Shown here piece after piece: positions 22,350 to 23,750 of a stretch of DNA of 23,750 nt. The stretch covers positions 1 to 23,750 of the forward strand of contig JBBDQN010000041.1 of NCBI GenBank assembly GCA_040905905.1, read 5' to 3'. How positions within the stretch are numbered: the first letter of the stretch is position 1; the number at the start of each line of letters is the position of its first letter. The notes below the pieces were generated by a model. The model was not told where the DNA came from. It searched no databases and was given only the letters and a program-made list of their open reading frames with translations. This DNA is from JAICND01 sp040905905. Lineage in GTDB: Bacteria; Actinomycetota; Acidimicrobiia; Spongiisociales; ZC4RG35. Made by a program: the position numbers and the translations under genes.

Positions 22350-23750
22350 ATGGCGATGACCGAACATGCAGTAGTGATCGCAGGAGGCGGGCCAACCGGG
22401 CTGATGCTGGCCGGCGAGCTGGCCTTGGCAGGGGTCGATGTCGTCATCGTCGAACGACGCGCCAGTCAGGATGTCGACGGCACACGAGCAGGGGGTCTCC
22501 ACTCCCGCACGATCGAGGTGCTTGATCAGCGTGGCATCGCCGATCGATTCCTCTCGGCGGGACAGGTACATCCATTCGTGGGCTACGCCGGGACCTTCTT
22601 GGACATCAGCGACTTCCCCACCCGCCACAACTACGTCCTTGCGTTGTGGCAGAGCCTATTCGAGCCCATCCTGGCCGGCTGGGTCGAAGAACTCGGGGTG
22701 CCGATCCTTCGTCGCCGCGAAGTCGTGGGCTTCGCCCAAGACGACACCGGCGTCGATGTCAAGGTGTCCGGCAACTCGTCGCTCCGGTCGCAGTACCTCA
22801 TCGGGTGCGACGGAGGACGCAGTCTGATCCGCAAGGCAGCGGGGATCGACTTCCCCGGGTGGGACCCAACCAATAGCTACCTGATCGCCCAGGTCGAGAT
22901 GGCCGAGGAGCCGGAGATCGGCATGCGCCCCGAGGGTGGTGGCATCGGTCCCGTCAATCGCGAGGAAGGCGGAGGGCCGTACGGGGTCGTACTGCTCGAG
23001 AAGGACGTCGAACACAACAGCGCGCCCACTTTGCAGTACCTCGGCGAGGCACTTGTCGCCGCCTACGGGACGGACTTTGGGGCGCACAGCCCGACCTGGA
23101 TCTCCCGTTTCACCGATATGACCCGGCAAGCGGCGTCCTACCGAGAGGAACGGGTGCTGCTGGCCGGCGATGCCGCCCACGTCCACGGCCCACAAGGTGG
23201 ACAGGGTCTTAACACGGGCGTGCAGGATGCTGTGAACCTGGGATGGAAGCTGGCCCAGGTGGTCAACAAGACATCATCCGAGAGCCTCCTGGACACCTAC
23301 CACGCCGAACGGCATCCGGTCGGTGCCCGGGTGTTGCACAACACCATGGCGCAGGTCGCGCTCGCGAGCCCCGGCGACCGTCACCAGGCCCTGCGCGAGA
23401 CCATGAACGAGCTGGTGAGCATGGACGAGCCGCGCAGGCGCATCGCCGCGATGCTCTCCGGTCTCGACATCCACTACGACCTCGGAGAGGGACACCCGCT
23501 GCTCGGGCGACGCATGCCCGATCTCGACCTGGAAACCGCCGACGGTCCCACACGCGTATTCAACTTGCTGCACGGAGCCCTGCCCGTGCTCCTCAATCTC
23601 TGTGAACCCGGCGGTTTCGACATTTCTCCCTGGGCGAATCGAGTCCGGTTGGTCGACGCCAGACACGATGGCGTGTGGGAGCTCCCGGTCCTCGGCGAGG
23701 TCGGCGCGCCCCCGGCCGTGTTGATCCGACCCGACGGACATGTCGCCTGG
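22350..23750 (+). CDS. FAD-dependent aromatic monooxygenase, Rox-like (3' end cut off)
   Basis: The 467 visible codons are open to the window edge. It is a class A flavin monooxygenase of the PheA/TfdB group. VVIAGGGPTGLMLAGELAL is the FAD motif (about 8-26), YLIGCDGGRSLIRKAAGI is the DG motif and VLLAGDAAHVHGPQGGQG is the GD motif. The C terminus has a thioredoxin-like part ending in AVLIRPDGHVAW, which in relatives lies a few residues from the end, so little is missing. The whole layout resembles rifampicin monooxygenase (Rox/RIFMO), including TDFGAHSPTWISRF and LLDTYHAERHPVGARVL. The actual substrate may be rifamycin or another aromatic compound. GAGGGG lies about nine bases before ATG 22350. 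A second ATG is two codons later. Confidence 0.92.
   Translation, partial: MAMTEHAVVIAGGGPTGLMLAGELALAGVDVVIVERRASQDVDGTRAGGLHSRTIEVLDQRGIADRFLSAGQVHPFVGYAGTFLDISDFPTRHNYVLALWQSLFEPILAGWVEELGVPILRRREVVGFAQDDTGVDVKVSGNSSLRSQYLIGCDGGRSLIRKAAGIDFPGWDPTNSYLIAQVEMAEEPEIGMRPEGGGIGPVNREEGGGPYGVVLLEKDVEHNSAPTLQYLGEALVAAYGTDFGAHSPTWISRFTDMTRQAASYREERVLLAGDAAHVHGPQGGQGLNTGVQDAVNLGWKLAQVVNKTSSESLLDTYHAERHPVGARVLHNTMAQVALASPGDRHQALRETMNELVSMDEPRRRIAAMLSGLDIHYDLGEGHPLLGRRMPDLDLETADGPTRVFNLLHGALPVLLNLCEPGGFDISPWANRVRLVDARHDGVWELPVLGEVGAPPAVLIRPDGHVAW

Overview
The window looks like a GC-rich actinobacterial chromosome (Actinomycetota). The reasons are the GC-ending codons, the frequent GTG starts, an initiator tRNA gene without an encoded CCA, and many actinobacterial-type families (DUF6153-like, DUF2269-like and DUF4386-like proteins, an EhuB-like binding protein, a CsoR/CopB pair). 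The genus cannot be named from the sequence alone. The window is an accretion of integrated DNA at one initiator tRNA gene.

Island 1 runs from about 33 to 13970. tRNA-fMet occupies 1-74. The last 42 bases of the tRNA plus 5 more (33-79) recur as a perfect 47-bp direct repeat at 13924-13970. A tyrosine integrase (120-1298, minus strand) lies directly beside the tRNA, with clustered copies of TTCTACCG at both of its ends as candidate arm sites. The cargo has four parts. (a) A TetR regulator with a histidine cluster is divergent from two small membrane proteins. (b) A copper-handling block (3027-9338) is built around two matching CsoR-type operators (5815-5831 and 6497-6513). To its left on the minus strand are a DUF6153-like membrane protein, a cupredoxin lipoprotein, an unusual Cys-rich protein, a cytochrome c lipoprotein, a SHOCT protein and another lipoprotein. 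To its right on the plus strand are a DUF305 membrane protein, CsoR, a CPH-type (CopB-like) P1B ATPase and a second cytochrome c lipoprotein. (c) A CHASE-domain histidine kinase overlaps an orphan EhuB-like binding protein. (d) There is an alpha/beta hydrolase.

Island 2 (about 13971 to 19272) begins after the second att copy with the decayed remains of a related integrase. It carries a lipoprotein, an alpha/beta hydrolase, a flavin monooxygenase, a fragment of a second copy of the hydrolase and a RibD/DHFR-like reductase. It ends at a degenerate third tRNA 3'-end copy (19231-19272), followed by sequence resembling the tail of the integrase gene.

Beyond this lie a DUF4386-like membrane protein, a four-helix membrane protein, an MFS transporter, a fourth short remnant of the att/integrase junction (22264-22294), and a Rox-like FAD monooxygenase that runs off the right edge a few codons before its expected end. 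The most notable points are the stepwise tandem accretion of islands, the shared CsoR operator pair with a redox-rich copper cargo that has no multicopper oxidase, the Cys-rich CCxPxR protein, and the kinase/EhuB pair, which looks like a ligand-sensing unit without a transporter or response regulator.
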